A DNA stretch of 7,533 bases from Chlorobium sp. (lineage in GTDB: Bacteria > Bacteroidota > Chlorobiia > Chlorobiales > Chlorobiaceae). Of the stretch, positions 1-7,094 are shown one piece after another. A program made the translations under genes and the position numbers. Every line of letters begins with the position of its first letter. The stretch's first letter is position 1. The stretch spans positions 1 to 7,533 of the forward strand of contig JAPHUN010000059.1 in assembly GCA_026193435.1 (NCBI GenBank). Reading direction: 5' to 3'. The notes under the pieces were generated by a model. That model searched no databases. It saw only the letters and a list, made by a program, of their open reading frames with translations, and was not told the origin of the DNA.

Positions 1-1
1 C

Positions 2-1429
2 GCCCCTGAAGCGTGGGATTATCTTCTGAAACATACCGGAAGTTCGGCTATTGCCCTCGAACGTTTCGTCAAAACCGGTCTCATCTACCATAACGAAAAG
101 AAAAACTCCCACTACGACTATTTTCGAAACAGAGTCATGTTCCCGATTTTTTCCGTCGGAGGTCAGGTTGTCGGTTTTGGAGGAAGAACGCTCAGCGATG
201 ATAAACAGACCCCGAAGTATATCAATTCACCTGAAAGCGCTGTTTTTAACAAATCCAGACTGCTCTACGGCCTTCATGCGGCCAAGGATATGATCCGAAA
301 ACAGGGTTTTGCCATTCTTGTCGAAGGTTATATGGATGTGCTTGCCCTGCACCAGGCAGGTATGATCAATACAGTAGCATCCTGCGGTACCTCCCTGACC
401 AGGGAACAGGCAAAAATCCTCAGGAGATACACTGAAGAGATTCTCTTTATTTACGACGGTGACCAGGCGGGCATGAAATCCATGCTCTCCGGCATCGATG
501 TGCTCGTTGCAGAAGGCCTTACGCCATGGGTAGCAACCCTCCCGGCTGGAGAAGATCCGGACAGCCTGGTAACGAGTAAAGGCCGGGAAGGGTTTCTGAA
601 ATTCATCGACAGCTCAAGGAAGTCATTCATCGATTTCCAGATCACTTTCCACCAAAAGGACGGATCGTTTGACCAGCCCGAGAAAAAATCCCGCGCGATC
701 GGGGAAATCCTGAAAACCGTCACCATGGTAACCGATACCGCGCGAAAAGAACTCTATCTACAGGATCTCGAACAGAAAATAGGGATCAGCGTAGCGGTAC
801 TGAAGCGCATTATCAGTGAAATAAAAACATCAAAATACTCCTCGACACGATCAGCTCGTGATGACACTTCCGGGAAAAGCCCGGTTCAAAAAAAAGAAGC
901 ACTTTCAGTGCTTGAGAAAACCTTTATCAAATCGCTTCTGGAAAGCACGTGGTATGGCAATGAGGTACTGGAATTCTCGGCTTCACATGAAGCCCTCCTG
1001 AAGCTGTCAAACCCGGTTGCCGCTCATATACTGCAACACCTTATCAAACGGTATCGGGAGAATAAAGACACTCCCGGAAGCTTCCTGGATATAACCAATG
1101 AAATAGGTTCTATGAACAGCCCCGAAGCGCGTGACCTTGCCTCAGGGCTGCTCATAGAACAACCCGTCAGTGAACGGTGGCAGGCTTCATTCGACGAACA
1201 GCAGCAGAAAGCCAGGCGCTGCCTGACTGCCTTTCTCGATTCTGTAAGAAGTCTTATCCTGAACGATTTTCGTGAAACAAGAAAACATATAATCGATCAA
1301 CTTCGTACGGTAACCGACCTCGACAGGGAAAAAGCGCTCACCGAGAAACTCCAGCAGCTGCGCAAAGAAGAGATGAACACAGCCAAAGAAGTCAACGACA
1401 TGATCAAAACAATTCTGCAGAACAGATAG
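2..1429 (+). CDS. dnaG: DNA primase DnaG, 5'-truncated by the window edge
   Basis: DnaG synthesises the short RNA primers for lagging-strand and initiation synthesis and works with the replicative helicase DnaB. The frame is open from base 2 and gives 475 residues. The first ATG in this stretch (137) lies inside the conserved RVMFPI segment, so it is internal and not the start. The TOPRIM catalytic domain is clear: VEGYMD with the metal-binding Glu at window residue 108, and YDGDQAG with Asp 152 and Asp 154. The 44-residue Glu-to-Asp spacing matches E. coli E265/D309. GEDPDSLV follows. By comparison with E. coli, about 155 residues are missing on the left, which is the CHC2-type zinc domain and part of the RNA polymerase core. 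The last 200 or so residues are poorly conserved, charged and helical, as expected for the DnaB-binding C-terminal domain. The gene ends in TAG. Identification is secure. Confidence 0.97.
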   Translation, partial: APEAWDYLLKHTGSSAIALERFVKTGLIYHNEKKNSHYDYFRNRVMFPIFSVGGQVVGFGGRTLSDDKQTPKYINSPESAVFNKSRLLYGLHAAKDMIRKQGFAILVEGYMDVLALHQAGMINTVASCGTSLTREQAKILRRYTEEILFIYDGDQAGMKSMLSGIDVLVAEGLTPWVATLPAGEDPDSLVTSKGREGFLKFIDSSRKSFIDFQITFHQKDGSFDQPEKKSRAIGEILKTVTMVTDTARKELYLQDLEQKIGISVAVLKRIISEIKTSKYSSTRSARDDTSGKSPVQKKEALSVLEKTFIKSLLESTWYGNEVLEFSASHEALLKLSNPVAAHILQHLIKRYRENKDTPGSFLDITNEIGSMNSPEARDLASGLLIEQPVSERWQASFDEQQQKARRCLTAFLDSVRSLILNDFRETRKHIIDQLRTVTDLDREKALTEKLQQLRKEEMNTAKEVNDMIKTILQNR

Positions 1430-1531
1430 TTATGACATTCCTTTCAATGTACCCGACAAAGGATTCTTGAGTCATTTCCTTAAGCGCTAATACAATAAAC
1501 AGTCGACTCGCTTCGTACTCTCCCCCCCACA

Positions 1532-1900
1532 TCACCTTTTGCTTCGTAAGGCATACAAGTAGAAGCCGTAAACCAGAAAATTCGCGGCAATCACCAGAAC
1601 CCCTAAAAAATATTGTATCTGAGGAGTCAGTCCCGCAGGATAGATAACCGGAAACAGGTAATGCTCGATAAAACCTTCCTCGTAAGACGCAAGGCGTGCT
1701 TTGTGCCGTAAATAGTTTTCCAGAGGAGTCAACGGACAGATCCATCCTTTCCACTCGATCAGCGCGGCCCAGACAACTGCCGGGAGATGAATCCAGACAA
1801 TCCACCGCTTCAGAAAAAGCAGCAAACCTCCCACAAGGGCAAATATGATAAACAGAAGATGGATAATGACAACGACATCCGCCGCGAACTTGTAGAGCAT
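1532..1900 (-). CDS. DUF2784 family small membrane protein
   Basis: This is a predicted 122-residue integral membrane protein of the DUF2784 family, whose function is unknown. Three hydrophobic stretches are visible at about residues 8-30, 35-55 and 93-115. The family signature lies between the second and third: GWICPLTPLEN at residues 52-62, followed by GFIEHYLFPVIYPAGL at 76-91. His 14, His 38 and His 80 fall in or near the membrane segments. I chose the ATG at 1898-1900 because MLYKFAADVVV matches the usual family N-terminus. A longer reading to 1957 only adds residues encoded by the upstream tandem repeat. No clear Shine-Dalgarno sequence precedes the ATG. The gene converges on dnaG with 102 bases between the stop codons and lies 170 bases downstream of glyA on the same strand. 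Family assignment is from recalled sequence similarity and is fairly sure; no role can be given. Confidence 0.85.
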   Translation of the reverse strand: MLYKFAADVVVIIHLLFIIFALVGGLLLFLKRWIVWIHLPAVVWAALIEWKGWICPLTPLENYLRHKARLASYEEGFIEHYLFPVIYPAGLTPQIQYFLGVLVIAANFLVYGFYLYALRSKR

Positions 1901-1943
1901 CTTATTGAGTGACGTGTGACCAGTGACGTGTGACCAGTGAGGA

Positions 1944-1971
1944 AAGGGAGAACTCATTCGTGTTCTCTTTT
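1944..1971. other. Hairpin inside the glyA-DUF2784 gap
   Basis: AAGGGAGAAC (1944-1953) pairs with GTTCTCTTTT (1962-1971) across an 8-base loop, giving ten pairs of which two are G-U on the + strand. On the - strand, downstream of glyA, the stem is followed by pyrimidine-rich sequence (CCTTTCCTC) but no clean run of T, so it is at best a weak terminator for glyA. Confidence 0.3.
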
Positions 1972-2012
1972 CTCCTTACTCCTTTGAGCGAAGCGAACAA
2001 CTACTTGCTACT

Positions 2013-2027
2013 GCGCACAAAGTGCGC
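2013..2027. other. Perfect 6-bp hairpin with 3-base loop
   Basis: GCGCAC (2013-2018), AAA loop, GTGCGC (2022-2027) form a perfect GC-rich stem 43 bases past the glyA stop codon on the - strand. No T-run follows on either strand, so it does not meet the usual intrinsic-terminator pattern. It may be part of the surrounding repeat element. Confidence 0.35.
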
Positions 2028-2070
2028 TATTCCTTCTTGTCTCGTCACCTGTCACTATTTCGAAGATACC

Positions 2071-3393
2071 TTAGGGTGTCGGCCCGAAATCATTGAGCGG
2101 CAAATCCTTACACATCGCTTTCACATCACTTCTCACCTCGGCGCAGACCTTTTCGATCCCCTCGCTGTCAGCCGCGCTGATCACCCGGTCGATGAACCCT
2201 ACAATATTTTCCGCATGAGATTCCTGCATGCCTCTCGTCGTCATTGCGGGCGTGCCGATACGGATACCGCTCGTTACAAACGGTGATTTATCGTCAAAAG
2301 GCACCATATTCTTGTTGACGGTAATGCCGGCATCATGCAGCAGATTTTCAGCCACCTTTCCTGTGACATTCTTGTTGCGAAGATCTATCAGCATAAGATG
2401 GTTTTTGGTTCCGCCGCTGACGATCTGATAATCCAGCCCGCTGAACCTTTCCGCCATAACCGCAGCGTTTTTGCGCACCTGTACAGCGTAGTCCTTGAAC
2501 TCCGGCTGCAGAGCCTCACCGAATGCGACGCCCTTGGCCGCGATGATATGCATAAGCGGCCCACCCTGTATGCCGGGCATGATCTCGGCATCGATCACCT
2601 CCGACATCATTTTCGTACGCGATCCGTTTTTCGTTTTTACGGTGATTCCGAGAGGATTCTCGAAATCCTTGCCCATCATGATCATCCCTCCGCGAGGTCC
2701 GCGCAGAGTCTTGTGGGTCGTGGTGGTCACAAAATGACAATGGGGCATGGGATCGTTCAGAAGGCCTGCAGCAATAAGACCGGCGGGATGCGCGATGTCG
2801 GCCATGAGAAAAGCGCCTACCTTGTCGGCAACGTCCCTGAATGCCTTGAAGTCGAAACCTTGAGAGTATGCGCTGGCACCACAGATAATCAGTTTAGGCC
2901 GAACGTCGAGAGCCATTTCCTCAACCTTGTTCATGTCGATGCAACCGGTCTCCCGATCCACTCCGTAGGAATGTGCCTCAAAAAGTTGCCCTGAAAAGTT
3001 CACCTTGCTGCCGTGAGTCAGATGACCGCCATGAGACAGATCAAGCCCCATAATCCTGTCACCCGGTTTAAGCACGGCAAAAAGCACACCCATGTTTGCG
3101 CTGGAACCGGAATGAGGCTGAACGTTCACATAATCACATCCGAAAAGCTTTTTAGCCCGATCCCTGGCAAGGTTTTCAGCGATATCGACAAATTCACAGC
3201 CGCCGTAATACCGTTTGCCGGGGTACCCTTCAGCGTATTTGTTCGTCATAACCGACCCGCAGGCTTCCATAACCGCCCTGCTTGCAAAGTTTTCCGAAGC
3301 AATCAGCTCAAGGGTTTCTGTCTGACGACGCACCTCTGCGGTTATTGCATCAAAAATTCCCTTATCCTGTCTCTGAAGGATATCCATGTTCAT
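2071..3393 (-). CDS. glyA: Serine hydroxymethyltransferase GlyA
   Basis: This PLP enzyme interconverts serine and glycine using tetrahydrofolate and is the main source of one-carbon units in the cytoplasm. The 440-residue product has the full set of family landmarks: [10 protein letters not shown] at residues 29-38, [14 protein letters not shown] at 52-65, SGSSAN at 95-100, ADIAHPAG at 198-205 with the PLP-contacting Asp 199 and His 202, and [14 protein letters not shown] at 223-236. Lys 228 is the Schiff-base lysine. The substrate-pocket segment SGIRIGTPA is at 375-383. Compared with E. coli GlyA, about 16 extra residues lie between RGG (236) and PGIQGGPL (273-280), an insertion I recall from Bacteroidetes and Chlorobi enzymes. 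Met 1 and Met 3 are both possible starts. Neither has a clear Shine-Dalgarno sequence, only an A-rich leader. The flanking gaps (302 and 170 bases) suggest a separate transcription unit. Confidence 0.98.
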   Translation of the reverse strand: MNMDILQRQDKGIFDAITAEVRRQTETLELIASENFASRAVMEACGSVMTNKYAEGYPGKRYYGGCEFVDIAENLARDRAKKLFGCDYVNVQPHSGSSANMGVLFAVLKPGDRIMGLDLSHGGHLTHGSKVNFSGQLFEAHSYGVDRETGCIDMNKVEEMALDVRPKLIICGASAYSQGFDFKAFRDVADKVGAFLMADIAHPAGLIAAGLLNDPMPHCHFVTTTTHKTLRGPRGGMIMMGKDFENPLGITVKTKNGSRTKMMSEVIDAEIMPGIQGGPLMHIIAAKGVAFGEALQPEFKDYAVQVRKNAAVMAERFSGLDYQIVSGGTKNHLMLIDLRNKNVTGKVAENLLHDAGITVNKNMVPFDDKSPFVTSGIRIGTPAMTTRGMQESHAENIVGFIDRVISAADSEGIEKVCAEVRSDVKAMCKDLPLNDFGPTP

Positions 3394-3413
3394 ATGTTTT
3401 TATTTTTCTGGTA

Positions 3414-3441
3414 GGTATACTAGCTCAAATTACTCTCCCAA
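3414..3441 (-). promoter_or_regulatory. Possible sigma-70-type promoter for glyA
   Basis: Read on the - strand, TTGGGA (3436-3441) and TATACC (3414-3419) are separated by 16 bases, each matching four of six consensus positions. The -10 box ends about 20 bases before the glyA start codon. The spacing and position fit, but the boxes are weak, so this is tentative. Confidence 0.35.
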
Positions 3442-3488
3442 TAAGACGACATGCCGCTCCGTTTCCCTGAACTTGACGATTGTAACAT

Positions 3489-3518
3489 CGAAGGGGCGAA
3501 ACATATTTCGCCCCTTCG
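3489..3518. repeat. Perfect 13-bp palindrome, REP/MITE-like
   Basis: CGAAGGGGCGAAA (3489-3501) and its exact complement (3506-3518) flank a 4-base loop. Neither strand has a T-run after the stem, so it is not a standard intrinsic terminator, although a stem this strong could still stop or protect the ribBA transcript, which ends 178 bases upstream. The core AGGGGCGA...TCGCCCCT resembles palindromic repeats found scattered in many bacterial and archaeal genomes, a comparison made from memory. A dispersed palindromic element is therefore my preferred reading. Confidence 0.6.
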
Positions 3519-3695
3519 GAGTCTGGACAACAGCCTGACGTTCTTCTCACTCTTCGCTCGTTTCCGGTCACAGCCCAACAGTCTCTGCCGCCGGCATCGC
3601 TCTTGAGAGCAACAGCAGAAAACCAAACTCCCGACGCCTTAAGGGCACCATCCAACGAAGCAATCGGGACACGCTAACAGGTTTTTGCGGTACTC

Positions 3696-4970
3696 TCAAT
3701 TCCGGTTCCCGGCTGATGACTCTTCCCCGGTGTCCTTGTCCGCGCACTCACAGGAGCAATCGATCATGTGTCCCATTTTATCCCGCTTGGTTTCAAGGTA
3801 TACCTGATTCAATGGATTGGGAATAATTTCGATCGGTACCCTCTCTACTATTTCAAGGCCGTAGCCTTCAAGACCGATAATTTTTTTCGGATTGTTGGTC
3901 ATCAGGCGCATCTGCTTCACACCGAGATCCTGCAGAATCTGCGCACCGATACCGTAATCCCTCAGGTCAGCTTTGAAGCCGAGTTTTTCGTTAGCCTCAA
4001 CAGTATCGAACCCTTTGTCCTGAAGATTGTATGCTTTCAGTTTGTTAACAAGACCGATCCCTCTTCCCTCCTGCATCAGGTAGACAAGGACGCCTCTGCC
4101 CTCTTTTTCGATCTGCTGCAGAGCGGAAGCAAGCTGGTTGCCGCAGTCGCAACGGAGCGAAGCGAAAACATCACCTGTAGCGCACTGTGAATGCACGCGC
4201 ACGAGTACCGGCTCGTCGGCTTCGAAATCACCCTTGACAAACGCGAGATGGTTCTGCTGATGTTCGTCACAACAGGCTTCATAAGCAATAAGTTTGAACT
4301 CACCGTGCATTGTCGGCAACTTCGTTTCAACCGACCGTGAAACCAGCTTTTTGCGTTTCATCTGATAGGCGACAAGATCCTTTATGGTGATAAGCTTCAA
4401 CCCGAACTTCTCTTTTATTTTCAGAAGTTCCGGAAGCCTTGCCATACTCCCATCGTCATGGAGTATCTCACAGAGCAATCCCACAGGAGAACATCCTGCA
4501 AGTTCCGCGAGATCTACTGCCGCCTCCGTATGCCCTACTCTCCTGAGAACCCCCCCGTCCATGGCGCGCAACGGAAAAATGTGACCCGGTCTTGAAAAAT
4601 CATCCGGATGAGATGCAGGATCTCCAAGCATTTTTATGGTTATGTAACGATCATAGGCAGAAATTCCGGTTGTCACTCCCTCAGCTATCGCGTCAACCGA
4701 TACGGTAAAGTTGGTCTCATGCTGTGAGGTATTTCTCTGAACCATGGGGTCGAGCTGCAACTCCTTCGAACGATCCATAGTCACAGCAACACAGAGCAGT
4801 CCTCTTGCCTCCTTGGTAATAAAGTTTACCATTTCAGGCGTCACTTTCTCCGCTGCGGCTATAAAATCCCCTTCATCTTCACGATCCTCATCATCAATGA
4901 CAATGACAAGTTTTCCTGCCTTCATATCCTCTATTGCAGAATCTATTGAATCTATTCTTGGTGCTTCCAT
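3696..4970 (-). CDS. ribBA: Bifunctional DHBP synthase / GTP cyclohydrolase II RibBA
   Basis: RibBA catalyses both entry reactions of riboflavin synthesis: ribulose 5-phosphate to 3,4-dihydroxy-2-butanone 4-phosphate (N-terminal half), and GTP to the diaminopyrimidine (C-terminal half). With the ATG at 4968-4970 the protein has 424 residues. DHBP synthase landmarks are [10 protein letters not shown] (26-35), [10 protein letters not shown] (127-136) and [14 protein letters not shown] (146-159). GTP cyclohydrolase II landmarks are the zinc cysteines 263, 274 and 276, in the same 11+2 spacing as E. coli RibA, then EGRGIGL (301-307) and LTNNPKK-like MTNNPKK (357-363). After KMGH (398-401), where related proteins usually stop, there is a 23-residue tail containing DCSCEC (404-409). 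A longer reading to 5045 needs a TTG start and adds 25 unconserved residues. The chosen ATG has a ribosome site. The gene is transcribed divergently from carB2. Confidence 0.97.
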   Translation of the reverse strand: MEAPRIDSIDSAIEDMKAGKLVIVIDDEDREDEGDFIAAAEKVTPEMVNFITKEARGLLCVAVTMDRSKELQLDPMVQRNTSQHETNFTVSVDAIAEGVTTGISAYDRYITIKMLGDPASHPDDFSRPGHIFPLRAMDGGVLRRVGHTEAAVDLAELAGCSPVGLLCEILHDDGSMARLPELLKIKEKFGLKLITIKDLVAYQMKRKKLVSRSVETKLPTMHGEFKLIAYEACCDEHQQNHLAFVKGDFEADEPVLVRVHSQCATGDVFASLRCDCGNQLASALQQIEKEGRGVLVYLMQEGRGIGLVNKLKAYNLQDKGFDTVEANEKLGFKADLRDYGIGAQILQDLGVKQMRLMTNNPKKIIGLEGYGLEIVERVPIEIIPNPLNQVYLETKRDKMGHMIDCSCECADKDTGEESSAGNRN

Positions 4971-4979
4971 ACTGATATG

Positions 4980-4987
4980 CTCTTTCC
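4980..4987 (-). promoter_or_regulatory. Ribosome binding site deciding the ribBA start
   Basis: On the - strand GGAAAGAG lies 9 bases before the ATG at 4970. It is the only purine-rich Shine-Dalgarno-like sequence close to a candidate start of this gene, and it supports the start at the MEAPRID N-terminus over the in-frame ATG 12 codons upstream and the TTG 25 codons upstream. Confidence 0.6.
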
Positions 4988-5128
4988 ATGTTACTGATCC
5001 CTGCATCGAGCGATGGTTTTCTTGCAGCCAGGCTAACCGGTTCAACTGTGAAACGCTCTACGCAGGTAATCCAAAAGGCTGCTTAAGGTACTGTAATGTA
5101 AAAAATCTTCGGATACAAACCCCCGTCT

Positions 5129-5156
5129 TTGATAACCCTTTGCATTTTTGTATACT
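5129..5156 (+). promoter_or_regulatory. Sigma-70-type promoter candidate for carB2
   Basis: TTGATA (5129-5134) and TATACT (5151-5156), each five of six to the consensus, are separated by 16 bases and lie in AT-rich DNA. A start near 5163 would give a leader of about 75 bases before the carB2 ATG. It is the best promoter match I noticed in the window. Confidence 0.55.
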
Positions 5157-5237
5157 TCACGGATTTTCGACTGCCTCGCTTTTTTAGTATCTTTATAACG
5201 CTTTAGATTCAAGCTTCTAAACACTCATCGACACTGC

Positions 5238-7094
5238 ATGACCACAGCCGCTTCAGACCTGTCAGAAGAGGTCCTCAGCCTGACCAACAAACTATCGAGA
5301 GAACGCCTTTTAAAGGCAAAGGGACACGGTTTTTCCGATTGCCAGCTTGCCTATATCTTCAATGTGTCCGATACATCCATACGGGAACTCAGAAAACATT
5401 ACCATCTTGATGCCGTCTTTAAAACCGTAGACACCTGTGCGGCGGAATTCGACGCGAAAACCCCCTATCACTACTCCACCTACGACGAGGAGAACGAGTC
5501 GATCAGTTCCGACAGGGAAAAAGTGATTATTCTGGGAGGTGGTCCGAACCGTATAGGACAGGGTATAGAATTCGACTATTGCTGCGTTCAGGCGGTTTTC
5601 GCTCTCAAGGAAGCAGGCTATGAATCCATAATGATAAACTGTAACCCTGAGACAGTTTCAACCGACTACGACATTGCAGATAAGCTGTATTTCGAGTCAC
5701 TTACCTTCGAAGACACCATTCGTATTATCGAACACGAAAAGCCTCGCGGTGTCATTGTGAGTTTCGGGGGACAGACCCCTCTGAAACTCTCCACAAAACT
5801 TGAAGAAGCCGGAGTGACGATTCTCGGCACCTCGTCAAAAGGGATCGATCTTGCCGAAGACAGAAAAAAGTTCGGCGCCCTTCTCCGCGAACTCGATATT
5901 CCGCATCCTGATTACGACACAGCCGTTTCATTTGAAGAGGCACAGGAAATCACCAGCCGGATTGGCTATCCTGTTCTGGTACGACCCAGCTATGTGCTCG
6001 GCGGAAGAGCGATGAAAATCATTTACAGCGATGACTCGCTCAAGGAATATGTCGACCAGGCCCTGTTTATCTCCGAGAAATTTCCCCTGCTGATCGATCG
6101 TTTTCTTGAAACTGCAGTTGAGTTCGACATCGACGCGCTTGCAGACTCTACAGACTGCATAGTAAGCGGCATGATGCAGCATGTCGAGGCAGCCGGAATT
6201 CACAGTGGCGACTCGACATCTATCCTCCCCTATCACAATATCGATCCGGGTGTCATAAAAACCATGAAGGAATACACCCGCAGGCTTGCCGAAAGCCTGA
6301 AGGTAGTCGGATTGATGAATATTCAGTATGCGGTTCAGAACAACAGTGTCTATGTCATTGAGGTAAACCCGAGAGCAAGCAGAACCGTACCTTTCGTAGG
6401 AAAAGCGACAGCCATACCTCTGGTCAAGATCGCAACAAGGGTAATGCTCGGAGAAAAACTCTCTGACTTGCGCAAGGAATACCGTCTGGCTGACTGTGAC
6501 GAACTCGGCATGCCTCACCTTGCCATCAAGGAGCCTGTATTTCCTTTCTCAAAATTCCTTAAATCCGGAGTCTACCTCGGTCCGGAAATGCGTTCGACAG
6601 GCGAAGCCATGAGCCTTGCCTATGATTTTCCTGAAGCTTTTGCCAAGGCATATCAGGCGGCAAACATGGAACTACCGAAATCCGGAACAGTATTTATCAG
6701 CGTCAACAATCATGACAAGGATGAAAGGATTATCAGGATAGCGAACGAATTGTACCGGATTGGTTTCGATCTTGTGGGGACGGCGGGTACGCAGCAGTTT
6801 CTTGCGGACAACGGTATTGAATGCAAAAAAGTCTACAAGGTAGGAGAAGAAGGGCGTCCAAATGTATTCGACACAATCCGGCTCGGTAAAATCGACCTTG
6901 TCATCAACACCCCGCTGGGAGAGCGAGCTCTGCATGATGAGGAAGCTATCGGAGCGGCATCGGTCATGAACGGCGTTCCGTTTGTCACGACCATTGAGGC
7001 CGCTGAAGCATCGGTTCAGGCGATTGCCTGTCTCCGAAAACAGGAGTTCGAGGTTAAAAGCCTTCAGGAATACGCATCTTACCGGGACATGTAG
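5238..7094 (+). CDS. carB2: Carbamoyl-phosphate synthase large subunit, C-terminal half (split CarB)
   Basis: CarB makes carbamoyl phosphate for arginine and pyrimidine synthesis from bicarbonate, ATP and ammonia supplied by CarA. This 618-residue protein matches only the second half of the roughly 1070-residue E. coli subunit. Residues 1-85 are the tail of the oligomerisation domain (DTCAAEF at 65-71). The carbamoyl-phosphate-forming ATP-grasp domain follows, with GGGPNRIGQGIEFDYCC (100-116), GGQTPLKL (177-184), RPSYVLGGRAM (249-259) and the Mg/ATP loop IEVNPRASRTVPF (374-386). Residues 482-618 are the MGS-type allosteric domain, which keeps Thr 515 and Thr 518 (E. coli T974/T977) and the INT motif at 556-558, so pyrimidine-nucleotide control is plausible. 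No in-frame stop or remnant of the first half lies upstream: an in-frame TAA occurs at 5196-5198 and ribBA lies beyond. The N-terminal half must be encoded elsewhere. The ATG at 5238 is the only reasonable start, although no Shine-Dalgarno sequence precedes it. Confidence 0.95.
   Translation: MTTAASDLSEEVLSLTNKLSRERLLKAKGHGFSDCQLAYIFNVSDTSIRELRKHYHLDAVFKTVDTCAAEFDAKTPYHYSTYDEENESISSDREKVIILGGGPNRIGQGIEFDYCCVQAVFALKEAGYESIMINCNPETVSTDYDIADKLYFESLTFEDTIRIIEHEKPRGVIVSFGGQTPLKLSTKLEEAGVTILGTSSKGIDLAEDRKKFGALLRELDIPHPDYDTAVSFEEAQEITSRIGYPVLVRPSYVLGGRAMKIIYSDDSLKEYVDQALFISEKFPLLIDRFLETAVEFDIDALADSTDCIVSGMMQHVEAAGIHSGDSTSILPYHNIDPGVIKTMKEYTRRLAESLKVVGLMNIQYAVQNNSVYVIEVNPRASRTVPFVGKATAIPLVKIATRVMLGEKLSDLRKEYRLADCDELGMPHLAIKEPVFPFSKFLKSGVYLGPEMRSTGEAMSLAYDFPEAFAKAYQAANMELPKSGTVFISVNNHDKDERIIRIANELYRIGFDLVGTAGTQQFLADNGIECKKVYKVGEEGRPNVFDTIRLGKIDLVINTPLGERALHDEEAIGAASVMNGVPFVTTIEAAEASVQAIACLRKQEFEVKSLQEYASYRDM

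Larger units (their letters stand above)
1908..2056. repeat. MITE-like intergenic element with inverted heptad ends
   Basis: The gap between glyA and the DUF2784 gene is almost entirely this element. The left end holds two perfect tandem copies of AGTGACGTGTGACC (1908-1921 and 1922-1935) plus a partial third (AGTGA, 1936-1940). Each copy is itself two degenerate heptads of the form (A/T)GTGAC(C/G). The right end (2043-2056, CGTCACCTGTCACT) is the same heptad pattern in inverted orientation. TATT occurs next to both ends (1903-1906 and 2056-2059), a possible but weak target duplication. Two hairpins lie inside (1944-1971 and 2013-2027). No coding potential is seen. From memory, GTGAC-heptad runs are scattered in green sulfur bacterial intergenic DNA, but I could not check this. 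A role as a transcription stop between glyA and its neighbour is also possible. Confidence 0.5.
3394..3695. other. 302-base glyA-ribBA intergenic region without a convincing gene
   Basis: This gap between the ribBA stop and the glyA start holds the 13-bp palindrome (3489-3518), the weak glyA promoter candidate and a short hairpin GCTCT-TG-AGAGC (3599-3610). A - strand reading frame of 76 codons from a TTG (3425-3655) runs through it. That frame crosses the palindrome, is Arg- and Cys-rich at its end, has no good ribosome site and resembles no family I know, so I do not call it a gene. No FMN, glycine or folate-type riboswitch pattern is recognisable. The stretch from about 3480 to 3655 looks like a dispersed repeat or gene remnant, but this is an impression only. 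Confidence 0.4.
4971..5237. other. Divergent ribBA-carB2 intergenic region
   Basis: This 267-base region separates the heads of ribBA (-) and carB2 (+), so it must hold promoters in both directions. The rightward one is a good candidate (5129-5156). No equally good leftward promoter for ribBA was found. The ribBA leader could be up to about 200 bases long, but I see no FMN-riboswitch (RFN element) pattern in it. A small palindrome CATCG-AG-CGATG lies at about 5003-5014. The part nearest carB2 is AT-rich. Confidence 0.5.

Noticed and set aside
1430..1531. Intrinsic terminator between dnaG and the DUF2784 gene
   Set aside because: Only short weak stems (for example AGCGCT) and no T-run after a stem are present; the C-run at 1522-1528 is not part of a hairpin.
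1901..1957. Longer DUF2784 protein starting at 1957
   Set aside because: The extra 19 residues are encoded by the tandem heptad repeat; the family N-terminus begins at the ATG at 1900.
2335..2994. A 219-codon + strand frame opposite glyA
   Set aside because: It lies entirely antisense to the well-conserved glyA gene and its translation has no domain character; it is a shadow of glyA codon use.
3425..3655. A 76-codon - strand frame between ribBA and glyA as a small protein gene
   Set aside because: It needs a TTG start, lacks a ribosome site, runs through a perfect palindrome, becomes Arg/Cys-rich and matches no family I recognise. It is better explained as repeat or remnant sequence.
4155..4166. 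GAGCGAAGCGAA shared between ribBA and the intergenic repeat at 1986-1997
   Set aside because: In ribBA it encodes the conserved FASLR segment next to the zinc cysteines on the opposite strand, so the match is most likely chance in a low-complexity 12-mer.
4971..5045. Longer ribBA starting from an upstream TTG
   Set aside because: The added 25 residues have no counterpart in RibBA proteins, and the ATG at 4970 has a Shine-Dalgarno-like GGAAAGAG at suitable spacing.
5928..6518. A 196-codon - strand frame opposite carB2
   Set aside because: It is antisense to the conserved ATP-grasp core of CarB2 and has no recognisable motifs.
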